Shown piece after piece: positions 27,229 to 35,382 of a stretch of DNA of 64,000 nucleotides. The position numbers were made by a program, and so were the translations under genes. Under the pieces are notes generated by a model. It had not been told where the DNA came from. It searched no databases and saw only the letters and a program-made list of their open reading frames with translations. The DNA is taken from NCBI GenBank assembly GCA_964645715.1, contig CAZYAO010000005.1:62001-126000 (forward strand). Direction: 5' to 3'. Numbering within the stretch: position 1 is the stretch's first letter; each line of letters opens with the position of its first letter. The stretch is from JAUMBM01 sp964645715 (GTDB lineage: Bacteria; Bacteroidota; Bacteroidia; Chitinophagales; Saprospiraceae).

Positions 27229-27329
27229 CCCGCTTTACCAAAAAAATCTGCCTGAGACAAGGATCTAGCCACACAAAGGCTAAGCTACCCCAAAGAGCAT
27301 CCGGCAAATCCTGTTGTATCATAAAACGT

Positions 27330-28379
27330 ATGTCAGAAAACCAGCTTATTCAGGAAGATTTTGCCGATGACGATTACTATCGGCATATAGCCATCACCGT
27401 TGATGCTAACCAGTCATCGCTGCGCATTGATAAATTTTTGTTCAACCGCATGGAAGGGGTATCCCGCAATCGTATACAAAACGCGATTCGCTCGGGATCT
27501 GTGCTGGTGAATGGGGTAGAGGTCAAACCCAACCACAAAATCAAGGGCGGCGAGCAAATATCCATTGTACTTCCCCGGCCAATGGAGGACTATCGGCTGG
27601 TGGCGCAGAATATACCGCTGGATATACGGTACGAAGATGAAGATGTGCTGATTGTACACAAGGCAGCAGGTATGGTGGTGCATCCCGGCGTCGGCCATGC
27701 CCGTGGGACGTTGGTGAATGCGCTGGCCTATCATTTTGGCAAAGAGCTGCCGGTGATGGAAGGCAACTCTGAAGACAGGGTTGGACTGGTGCACAGAATT
27801 GACAAGAACACTTCAGGTCTGATGGTGGTAGCCAAGAATGACTATGCGCTGGCGCACCTCGCCAAGCAGTTTTACAATCATACCATAGAAAGGACGTACT
27901 ATGCATTGGTATGGGGGGAGCCAGAACCGGAAGAAGGTACTATAAATGCGCATCTGGACAGAGATCCCCGCTTTCGGCAGCGGTTTAAGGCCTTCCCCGA
28001 TGGATCGCAGGGAAAGTGGGCCGTAACACACTACAAGACGCTCGAAAAGTTGTATTATGTAAGTTTGGTGCAGTGTAAGCTCGAAACGGGTCGCACGCAC
28101 CAGATTCGTGTGCATATGCAGCACATTGGTCACCCGCTTTTCAGCGACGACCGATACGGAGGTGACCGAATCATCAAAGGTACGGTCTACAGTCGCTACA
28201 AAGAGTTTGTCGACAAAGTGTTCTTCATTTTGCCTCGGCACGCTCTGCATGCCAAGTCGCTGGGTTTTGAGCACCCGCGCACGGGTAAGTGGATGCAGTT
28301 TGAGTCTGAGCTTCCGGAAGATTTCAGCCAGGCGTTACAGGCTTGGCGTGCTTATCTGGCTCAGCGAAAGGGGGGCTAA
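27330..28379 (+). CDS. rluD: Ribosomal large subunit pseudouridine synthase, RluD type
   Basis: 349 residues. An S4 RNA-binding domain lies at about 32-78 (RIDKFLFNRMEGVSRNRIQN). The catalytic domain follows, with Asp158 in LVHRIDKNTSGLMV; Ile replaces the commoner Leu of HRLD, a harmless change. Other motifs are EDVLIVHKAAGMVVHPG and GRTHQIRVHMQHIGHPL. RluD makes pseudouridines in helix 69 of 23S rRNA. The match in length and domain order supports RluD over RluA or RluC; the site itself is inferred. It is convergent with prmC. Confidence 0.94.
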   Translation: MSENQLIQEDFADDDYYRHIAITVDANQSSLRIDKFLFNRMEGVSRNRIQNAIRSGSVLVNGVEVKPNHKIKGGEQISIVLPRPMEDYRLVAQNIPLDIRYEDEDVLIVHKAAGMVVHPGVGHARGTLVNALAYHFGKELPVMEGNSEDRVGLVHRIDKNTSGLMVVAKNDYALAHLAKQFYNHTIERTYYALVWGEPEPEEGTINAHLDRDPRFRQRFKAFPDGSQGKWAVTHYKTLEKLYYVSLVQCKLETGRTHQIRVHMQHIGHPLFSDDRYGGDRIIKGTVYSRYKEFVDKVFFILPRHALHAKSLGFEHPRTGKWMQFESELPEDFSQALQAWRAYLAQRKGG

Positions 28380-28463
28380 TAGAACAATTTTGCTGATTTT
28401 CTGACGAGTGTTCCATATACGTGGCCCTTGAGATCGTACCGGAGCCTGTCAATTCCACAATTT
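28380..28463 (-). repeat. Diverged partial copy of the prmC 3' end, downstream of its stop
   Basis: The minus-strand segment at about 28412-28447 resembles the prmC tail at about 28481-28521. CCAnATACGTGGC is shared, followed by CCTTG(C)AGATCG with one short indel. Translated, RYDLKGHVYGTL parallels RSDLQGKPRMWRAL. The match is only about 75-80 percent over some 36 bp, so it could be chance. Confidence 0.4.
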
Positions 28464-29327
28464 TTAAGATTTCAAGGCGCGCCACATACGTGGCTTGCCT
28501 TGCAGATCGGACCGCAGCACTGCGTGCTGAAACGGTTGACATTCCGGCAGACTGCTGAGTTTATCTGCATAGTACTCGCTGCATTCAAAAAACAAATATC
28601 CGCCGGGTAGCAGGGCAGTAGCTGCAAAAGTCATAATCTTCCTGTAAAAGTATAAAGGGTCATCATTGCCAGTAAAAAGCGCCATGGCCGGCTCAAAATC
28701 TACTACCTGTGCAGGCATGGAAGCGGCTTCGGACTGCAGGATATAGGGTGGGTTGCTCACGATAAAATCATAACGGCCAGGCGCTGCAAACGGTTGAGGA
28801 ATACCAGCAGGATTGGTTATATCGCCCAGCCAGCAATCGACGTTTAGCTTGAGGGCAAGAGCATTATCACTGGCGGTCTGCAGTGCCTGTGGACTCGCGT
28901 CCATAGCTTCGACTGTCCAGTCCGGCAGATGTCGCTTACAGGCAAGGGCGATACAGCCGCTGCCAGTACCGATGTCCAGCAGGCGAGGGGAGTAGGGGGT
29001 AGTATAGCCTTTAGCGGTTGTGATGACCCAGTTGACAAGCTCTTCAGTTTCAGGCCGCGGAATGAGTACGGACGGATTGACAGACAGCCTGAAGTCGTAA
29101 AAGTAGGCTTCGCCCAGTACGTATTGGACAGGCGCGCCTTGCAGTAAGTCTACTAACACGCTGTCAAGCCATTGCTGCTGCGCAGCATCGTAGGTACTTT
29201 CGGGCGAAAGCCCGCCACCTGCCTCTATTTTTTCAAAAACCAAACGCGCCACGGATCGCGCCTCGCGCTCACCGAGCAGCGGCTGCAGTTGGTACTGGAA
29301 AAAATGTCTGTATGTGCGAATATTCAT
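28464..29327 (-). CDS. prmC: Peptide chain release factor N5-glutamine methyltransferase
   Basis: 287 residues. PrmC (HemK) methylates the Gln of the GGQ motif in RF1 and RF2. It has the helical N-terminal domain, RPETEELVNW at 91-100, the SAM site LLDIGTGSGCIAL (116-128) and the catalytic NPPY at 192-195 in DFIVSNPPYI. The start is only 9 bp after the nspC stop, so it is probably in one transcript with nspC. In many genomes prmC follows prfA; that is not so here. Confidence 0.95.
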   Translation of the reverse strand: MNIRTYRHFFQYQLQPLLGEREARSVARLVFEKIEAGGGLSPESTYDAAQQQWLDSVLVDLLQGAPVQYVLGEAYFYDFRLSVNPSVLIPRPETEELVNWVITTAKGYTTPYSPRLLDIGTGSGCIALACKRHLPDWTVEAMDASPQALQTASDNALALKLNVDCWLGDITNPAGIPQPFAAPGRYDFIVSNPPYILQSEAASMPAQVVDFEPAMALFTGNDDPLYFYRKIMTFAATALLPGGYLFFECSEYYADKLSSLPECQPFQHAVLRSDLQGKPRMWRALKS

Positions 29328-29336
29328 AGCAGCATG

Positions 29337-30500
29337 CTAGGATAAGCGCGACTTGAAATCTTCATAACCAAATACCCGTACCTGTTCAAGTTGGCCGTCA
29401 CCATGCAGCAGGCATATTGACGGATGTTTCACGCCGTTAAAAGTGGTCGTTTTTACCATGGTGTAGTGGATCATATCTTCGAAAACCAGGGTATCACCAA
29501 TGTTGAGCGGCTGGTCAAAACTATAGGCTTCCATAAAATCGCCAGCCAGACAGCTGACGCCGCCAATGCGGTAGGCTGCTGCCCCTGGAGCAGGCGGGTC
29601 TACAGCCCGATGAATGGTACCTTGCGTATCAATTGCATAGAGTCGTGGCCTGTAGGGCATTTCGAGGGTGTCCGGCATGTGAGCAGTGAAAGAAATATCG
29701 GTGATGGCTGTTTTGACACCGCCATTGTCGATGATATCTAGCACCCTGCTCACGAGCACACCCGTCTGCCAGGCGACAGCTGAACCTGGTTCCAGAATGA
29801 CCGTCAGCTGCGGATGCCTTTGGCGGAAGGCAAGTAGTGCAGCGATCAACGTATCCTGTGCATAGCCATCGCGTGTCATAAGGTGTCCGCCGCCAAAATT
29901 TACCCACTTGAGGCGAGGCAGGTAGCGGCCAAAAGTTTTTTCAAAAGCTTCAATGAGCCCTGCCGAGGCGTCAGCAGTAGATTCGCAGAGCGTATGGCAG
30001 TGCATTCCTTCCACCCAGTCCGGCAATTCATCTATATTGGCCGCCAGTTCGCCCAGACGGCTCTGAGGGGAGGCAGGGTTGTAGAGATCGGTCTGTACAT
30101 CAGAAAACACCGGATTTACGCGCAGTCCCACAGAAACGCCTGCCGCCGCTGCACGGGCTCCATAGTGTTCCAACTGTCTGAGGGAGTTGAAAGTGATATG
30201 GCTGCTGTAGCCCAGCAGTACATCAAATTCTTCCGGGAAGTAGGCTGGCGAATACGTGTGCGCTTTACAGCCCATTTCCTCAAAAATGAGCCGAGCCTCA
30301 TGCAGAGAACTGGCAGTTGCCCCGCTGAGATACTGGCCTACCAGCGGGAATACCCGCCACATGGAGAATGCTTTGAGTGCCAGAATAATTTCAGCGCCCG
30401 ACGCAGCCTGCACGCCCGCCATCAGGCGAAGGTTGCTGAGCAGCCGCTCTTCTTCCAGCACAAAGGCAGGGCTGGGCACAGTACGTAAGTCAATGGACAT
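29337..30500 (-). CDS. nspC: Carboxynorspermidine/carboxyspermidine decarboxylase
   Basis: 387 residues of the alanine-racemase-fold (fold III) PLP decarboxylases. The PLP Lys is 43 in LALKAFSMW. Other features typical of NspC are TASSLHEARLIFEEMG, HTYSPAYFPEEFDVLL, GLRVNPVFSDV, the glycine-rich NFGGGHLMTRDGY, MHCHTLCEST and the active-site GGVSCLAGD. It decarboxylates carboxynorspermidine or carboxyspermidine, the last step of the alternative polyamine route. The partner enzyme is encoded directly upstream (30589-31797), which confirms the pathway. prmC follows 9 bp after. Confidence 0.95.
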   Translation of the reverse strand: MSIDLRTVPSPAFVLEEERLLSNLRLMAGVQAASGAEIILALKAFSMWRVFPLVGQYLSGATASSLHEARLIFEEMGCKAHTYSPAYFPEEFDVLLGYSSHITFNSLRQLEHYGARAAAAGVSVGLRVNPVFSDVQTDLYNPASPQSRLGELAANIDELPDWVEGMHCHTLCESTADASAGLIEAFEKTFGRYLPRLKWVNFGGGHLMTRDGYAQDTLIAALLAFRQRHPQLTVILEPGSAVAWQTGVLVSRVLDIIDNGGVKTAITDISFTAHMPDTLEMPYRPRLYAIDTQGTIHRAVDPPAPGAAAYRIGGVSCLAGDFMEAYSFDQPLNIGDTLVFEDMIHYTMVKTTTFNGVKHPSICLLHGDGQLEQVRVFGYEDFKSRLS

Positions 30501-30518
30501 AAGTATGCTTCCTTTGAA

Positions 30519-30578
30519 AAAAGCAGGCTGTCCTGATTTTGGCGGCCACAGCCGCCAAAATCAGGACAGCCTGCTTTT
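30519..30578 (-). terminator. Strong intrinsic terminator with conserved hairpin core
   Basis: Perfect 28-bp inverted repeat (30519-30546 with 30551-30578), loop CACA. On the minus strand it is followed by six T, so it is a classical terminator for the carboxynorspermidine synthase gene, 10 nt after its stop. The core TTTTGGCGGC/GCCGCCAAAA recurs at 41298-41319, 45972-45994, 46017-46039 and 58544-58566. Confidence 0.9.
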
Positions 30579-30588
30579 GCGTATCTTG

Positions 30589-31797
30589 TTAATACGTAAA
30601 CTCGAGGTCACCATCAACCTCCTCGTGCCAGGGAAGTCCGTGAGCTCCCAATACATCAAGGAAAGGATCCGGATTAAACTCCTCGACATTTTTGACACCT
30701 GTACCAGACCACAAGCCCTTGAGCATCATCATTGCACCCGTCATGGCAGGTACGCCGGTGGTATAGCTCACGCCCTGTGTACCCGTTTCCTGATAGGCAA
30801 GCTGATGAAAACAGTTATTCCAGATATAGTAAGTTCTCTCCTTACCATCTTTGATACCTTTGATGCGACAGCCGATGCTGGTCTGACCGGTGTAATTTTC
30901 ACCTAGTTCGCCGGGATCGGGTAGTACCGCCTTGAGAAATTCGAGTGGTACGATATCCATTCCCTTGTAGTTGATCGGTTCGATGCCTGCCATACCAATG
31001 TTCTGTATGACCCGAAGGTGCGTCAGGTATTCATCGCCGAAAGTCATCCAGAAGCGGGCACGCTTGAGCGTAGGATAATTTTTGACGAGACTTTCCAGTT
31101 CTTCGTGATAAATCAGGTAAGACTTTTTGGGGCCGATGTCAGGATAATTGATCATCATGCTGACCTCATGCGGTTCCGTTTCCACCCACTCACCATTTTC
31201 GTAGTAGCGACCCTTTTGGGTGATTTCCCGAATATTGATTTCCGGATTGAAGTTGGTGGCAAAAGCCTTTCCATGGCTGCCGGCATTGGCATCAATAATA
31301 TCCAGGTAGTGAATTTCGTCAAAAAAATGCTTGACTGCGCGGGCGGTAAAAACACCTGTAACGCCCGGATCAAAGCCACAACCCAGAACGGCGAGCAGGC
31401 CTTTTTCGCGGAAGCGCTCCTGATAGGCCCACTGCCAGCTGTATTCAAATTTGGCCACATCTTTGGGCTCGTAGTTGGCTGTGTCCAGGTAATGAACACC
31501 TGCTTCGAGGCAGGCCTCCATGATGGTAAGATCCTGATACGGTAGCGCTACATGTATGACCATGACGGGCTGATAGCTTCGGATGAGGGTCACCAACTCG
31601 GGAATGTTTTCTGCATCGACAGCGGCTGTTTCAATGGTATAGCCGATATCTTTCTTGACGGCTGCTGCAATCTCGTCACATTTGCGAACTGTCCGGCTGG
31701 CCAGCATGATGCCCGAAAACACATCCGGATGTTGGGCACATTTGTAAGCGACAACTCTTCCGACGCCTCCGGCGCCGATAATCATTACTTTTGACAT
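30589..31797 (-). CDS. Carboxynorspermidine synthase (saccharopine-dehydrogenase family)
   Basis: 402 residues from the ATG at 31797 (MSKVMIIGAGGVGRVVAYKC); a longer in-frame start adds unrelated sequence. The Rossmann NAD(P) site is GAGGVG at 8-13. The family feature GCGFDPGVTGVFTARAVKHF and the substrate region TGQTSIGCRIKGIKDG are typical of carboxynorspermidine synthase rather than lysine-pathway saccharopine dehydrogenase. It condenses aspartate semialdehyde with diaminopropane or putrescine. The assignment rests on the nspC gene directly downstream. The usual name is CANSDH. A TACCTTTG box lies upstream at 31833-31840. The pair is separated by a strong terminator, so nspC may need its own promoter or read-through. 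Confidence 0.9.
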   Translation of the reverse strand: MSKVMIIGAGGVGRVVAYKCAQHPDVFSGIMLASRTVRKCDEIAAAVKKDIGYTIETAAVDAENIPELVTLIRSYQPVMVIHVALPYQDLTIMEACLEAGVHYLDTANYEPKDVAKFEYSWQWAYQERFREKGLLAVLGCGFDPGVTGVFTARAVKHFFDEIHYLDIIDANAGSHGKAFATNFNPEINIREITQKGRYYENGEWVETEPHEVSMMINYPDIGPKKSYLIYHEELESLVKNYPTLKRARFWMTFGDEYLTHLRVIQNIGMAGIEPINYKGMDIVPLEFLKAVLPDPGELGENYTGQTSIGCRIKGIKDGKERTYYIWNNCFHQLAYQETGTQGVSYTTGVPAMTGAMMMLKGLWSGTGVKNVEEFNPDPFLDVLGAHGLPWHEEVDGDLEFTY

Positions 31798-31832
31798 GAA
31801 CTTCAGGATTAATCTTGTTTTGCAAAGCGGCA

Positions 31833-31840
31833 CAAAGGTA
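31833..31840 (-). promoter_or_regulatory. -7 box of the carboxynorspermidine synthase gene
   Basis: Minus-strand TACCTTTG, 36 nt before the ATG at 31797. Possible -33 partners are poorly spaced. Confidence 0.4.
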
Positions 31841-31968
31841 TTATTTTTTCGGCACAACTGCCCAACATCTGTATGGTCTGGTCGGTTGAATAATTTAGGG
31901 GTGGCTGCGGGGCAGGACTGACAATTTTCAGTTTGTATCAATCGTTACATCAAAAATGTTGAGGTCGT

Positions 31969-34900
31969 ATGAAAAGAATGCCTGAAAACTGTTTTAGCAA
32001 GTACCTGCGCGGTAGTCTGACTTTAGTATCTGCTATTGTTTGTATGTTTTTGTCGGCACAGGCGCAACCCCAGGGCTACGGCCTTTTGTGGGAAATCAGC
32101 GGCAACGGGATGGAGCATCCTTCTTACCTGTACGGGTCTATTCACATTCGCCACAAGGATGTTTTTGATTTTCCGGATTCGCTCTTCCTGTTTATCGAGC
32201 GATGCGATGCCTTTGCTTCCGAGGTAGAGCTGGATTCTTCTATGGCACTGCTTTTTTCGACCATTTTTTCTGAACGCCAAGAGTTTGATCGAGGGCACAG
32301 GGTTGTTGCTCCCTCGCGTACGTCAATGCCGCCGCAAGTCCAGAAAGCCTACCAGCCGCCGCGTCGCAAGCTCGAACCTGTCATGTACACCATGCTCGAT
32401 GCTTATCTGCACGGACTGGCCAGGAGTCAGGGCAAGTGTATCTACGGACTAGAGGATATTCGGGAACACATGCAACTGGATTTCATCGGAGGTTCCATGA
32501 CTGATCGCCTGCCCTGGGAGTTTGGTATCGGTATGAAAGAACAGGCGGTGGAAGAGATACGCGGTATTTATCTCTCGGGCAACCTGGACAGCATATACAA
32601 TTATGTACTTCAATTCGGAGGCAATTCAGAGTACGATGATTTGGTACGCCGCAACCACATCATGCTTACTTCCATGAAGAGAATCATGCAGTCCCAGTCC
32701 CTGTTTACGGTTGTAGGAGCTGCCCACCTGCCCGGTGAGGGAGGGCTTGTCAGCCTGTTGCAGGAGGCTGGTTTTACGATGCGACCGATAGTACCCACCT
32801 ACACCGGGTTGACGCAAGCTTACAGTTATCTGCCTGTGGAAGAGACCTGGTATTACTACAGCAGCAGTGACAGTCTGCTTGGTTTTGAGGCACCGCTTGA
32901 CATGGTGAGCATCGGTCGGCGCTCTGCCGACCAGTACTGGACGGGACTTGATCTGGGCACGGGTATCGGGTACAATGTAGCGGCCATTTTTCATCTGCCG
33001 GGCAGGTATGTAGACTGGCAGCAGCATTTTTTTGATCCTGAAGTATATACCCTCTTGCGGGAGAATGCGATTGTACACAAGGGGCGGCAGGGTAGAGAAC
33101 TATGGCTGCTTCGGCGGCAAGATGATTTCAAGTATTTCAGGGCCCGGTTGTTTGAGGTCAATGGGCGCATATATTTTATTCAACTGGCGTCGTTTGCGGA
33201 GGAAAAATTACGTGCCGAAACAGCTACACGCTTTTTAGAAAGTCTACAATTACCCTTAGGTCAACCGGAACTCACCACTACGCAGGTGCCGCAGTTGAAT
33301 TGCCAGTTGTTATTTCCCAACCCGTATCATCGGCAGGAAGTAACAACCGCCAGCGGGGAAAAGAGTCTGCTCATGCGAGCTTGTGATGCCGATGGTAACT
33401 ACTACGCCTTCCGTTCAGGAGTCGCCCTGGCGGGGAAGTCTGACAGCGTGCTGCTTGCCGATATGGCTGCTGATGAATTTGATTATTTTCAGCTGCCGGA
33501 AAAGCAACGTCGACTAATCTTGGATACGTTGGCTTTATCTGCTTCGGCTATTGTGCCATTAAAGGAGTCTGTCAGCCTGCAGCTGAAGGTATTCAGAGAA
33601 GGCAGGCGTCTGTATATGTTGGTGGCTGCCGGAGAGCGGCCTGTACAGGCTTTTGGGGATTCATTTCAATGGCTTCCTGCCCGCTACACCGATGGAGAGA
33701 CGGGTGTGCTGACGGGGATTGCCGATAGTATCTACTGGCCTACAGGAAAAATATTGTCTGCAGGAGCCCCTGCCTGGACGCATGATCTGGGGTATGTATT
33801 GCCAATCGCAAGACAATCGTATCAGGAGCGAAGCAATCCCTGGACGGGTGTCTCATTGGGAATTCTGGCAGCAGAGACAGAGCCTTTTGCCAGACTCGAA
33901 TCTTACGATATAGGGTTCAGGCAGTTACTGTCACTCGTAGGGCAGTCTGCTCAGGTGAAATCAGTGGTTGTGCAGCATTTGCCCAACGGACTGAAAGCGG
34001 ACTGCGTGTTATCGCTGCCGTCCCGCTTGGAAACTTACCGGCTCTGTCTGCATTGGGAGGGTGGATCATTGGTGGTAAAAACAGTCCAGGGTACATCGAC
34101 CAGCATACGCAGCGAGCCGTTACACCAATTTTTAGGGCAGCAGCTGCGTCCGGCTGATTCAAGCTTATTGACACAAAATCTCAGGCTGCAGGATGCAAGT
34201 TCCGCGCTGACAGCCTGGCTGTCGCCGGATAGTGGCTGGAGTGATTTGCGTGAGGCATTGCTGTGCAATTATCCATTCAACCTCAACGACATACCGGTCA
34301 TCGTGGAAGCACTGCATACCCGGCACTGGCTGGAGGGAAGCTTTACAACCAATCTACTTAGAATCAGGCTTATCGAAGTTCTCGCCGGGCTGGATGAACA
34401 GCTGGCAGTGCAACTAATACAGCAGTTGTGGGAGCAGCCCGAACTGCAGACTACCTATGCAGCAGATTATCTGCAGCAGCTGGCGGCACTGAGTATTTCG
34501 GAAGCCAGTACCACCCTCATCAGTTGTTTACAGGCACTGGACAAACCGGACAACCTGCGAATATGGCGGCATATTTGTGCACAGCGACCTGAATTATTCT
34601 TCAGGCATATTGACCTTTGGGAGGAAGTCTTTGCTACAGATTACACACTAGTCTTCTGGCAACTGGCATCGCGTTCGTTGGATGCAGGTGGTGCCATCGC
34701 CGCAGGCACGCAGGCATTGTGGCTTAAAAAAGTGCAAAAGGGGCTTGACTACAGGCAGGATACGGCCCTGACCAGTGCCGTACTTGCCTTTATTGATAAG
34801 CATACGGCAGAAATTCCGGGAGTGAACGAGGCCGTCGAAGTTTTTTGGAAAAAGCCAGTTTCACCAGCGCTTTCAGTGCGCGCAGCGCACTATCTGTTGC

Positions 34901-35361
34901 GCAGGAAGCAGGTGCTGCATCCGGATAAAATCAGTAAGTTGCTAGCCGACAGTACGGCTTTTTTGCCCATGGTTGAAGCACTCAATGAGTACAACAAGCT
35001 GGAAAAACTTAGCAACGGCATTTCTTTGGTCGACATAGCCAGGGCTCGGCTGTTGGCAGCACTACCGGCAGACCGATCATTGCGGGCAGATCCGGTATTT
35101 TATAAGTCCGTAATTTACAGGAGCGGTGGGCACAAATACAAAGCCTACGTATTCAGGCTGCCACTGGCAACAGGTAAAGGCTTTGGACTGGCCACAGTCG
35201 GGGGCTTTGACCTTCGCGGCAAAAGGCCAGGCTGGGTAAAAGATACAGCCGTGCAGTTTAACTGGGAAGAAATTTCTTTGTTTACCGCAGAAAGGACCCT
35301 TCAGTTGATGCTGGGATTTGGCAACGAAAAACCTGTGCCTTCCACACGAGGCGGCGACTAG
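31969..35361 (+). CDS. TraB/GumN-family protein with long C-terminal extension
   Basis: 1130 residues with an N-terminal signal peptide (about 1-33). Residues about 38-285 are a TraB/PrgY/GumN domain: YLYGSIHIRHKDVFDFP carries the first conserved His, and VVGAAHLPGEGGLVSLLQ (His near 252) carries the second. The family is related to metal-dependent peptidases of the Tiki type. The remaining 840 residues are not recognised. The stretch from about 770 to 1060 is strongly helical (LDEQLAVQLIQQLWEQPELQ) and looks like an alpha-solenoid. The length is several times that of a standalone TraB/GumN protein. The function is unknown; it is probably periplasmic or surface-located. Confidence 0.82.
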   Translation: MKRMPENCFSKYLRGSLTLVSAIVCMFLSAQAQPQGYGLLWEISGNGMEHPSYLYGSIHIRHKDVFDFPDSLFLFIERCDAFASEVELDSSMALLFSTIFSERQEFDRGHRVVAPSRTSMPPQVQKAYQPPRRKLEPVMYTMLDAYLHGLARSQGKCIYGLEDIREHMQLDFIGGSMTDRLPWEFGIGMKEQAVEEIRGIYLSGNLDSIYNYVLQFGGNSEYDDLVRRNHIMLTSMKRIMQSQSLFTVVGAAHLPGEGGLVSLLQEAGFTMRPIVPTYTGLTQAYSYLPVEETWYYYSSSDSLLGFEAPLDMVSIGRRSADQYWTGLDLGTGIGYNVAAIFHLPGRYVDWQQHFFDPEVYTLLRENAIVHKGRQGRELWLLRRQDDFKYFRARLFEVNGRIYFIQLASFAEEKLRAETATRFLESLQLPLGQPELTTTQVPQLNCQLLFPNPYHRQEVTTASGEKSLLMRACDADGNYYAFRSGVALAGKSDSVLLADMAADEFDYFQLPEKQRRLILDTLALSASAIVPLKESVSLQLKVFREGRRLYMLVAAGERPVQAFGDSFQWLPARYTDGETGVLTGIADSIYWPTGKILSAGAPAWTHDLGYVLPIARQSYQERSNPWTGVSLGILAAETEPFARLESYDIGFRQLLSLVGQSAQVKSVVVQHLPNGLKADCVLSLPSRLETYRLCLHWEGGSLVVKTVQGTSTSIRSEPLHQFLGQQLRPADSSLLTQNLRLQDASSALTAWLSPDSGWSDLREALLCNYPFNLNDIPVIVEALHTRHWLEGSFTTNLLRIRLIEVLAGLDEQLAVQLIQQLWEQPELQTTYAADYLQQLAALSISEASTTLISCLQALDKPDNLRIWRHICAQRPELFFRHIDLWEEVFATDYTLVFWQLASRSLDAGGAIAAGTQALWLKKVQKGLDYRQDTALTSAVLAFIDKHTAEIPGVNEAVEVFWKKPVSPALSVRAAHYLLRRKQVLHPDKISKLLADSTAFLPMVEALNEYNKLEKLSNGISLVDIARARLLAALPADRSLRADPVFYKSVIYRSGGHKYKAYVFRLPLATGKGFGLATVGGFDLRGKRPGWVKDTAVQFNWEEISLFTAERTLQLMLGFGNEKPVPSTRGGD

Positions 35362-35380
35362 CGAGCCCCGTGTGGAAAGC
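35337..35380. terminator. Hairpin spanning the TraB-type gene stop
   Basis: 16-bp stem (35337-35352 with 35365-35380) with two mismatches. It contains the plus-strand stop TAG and ends 3 bp before the minus-strand stop. It probably ends both convergent transcripts. Confidence 0.55.
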
Positions 35381-35382
35381 CG

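Noticed and set aside
27079..27329. Possible SAM or other riboswitch ahead of the PLP sulfur enzyme gene
   Set aside because: No hairpin set or conserved core of a known riboswitch could be drawn by eye in the leader.
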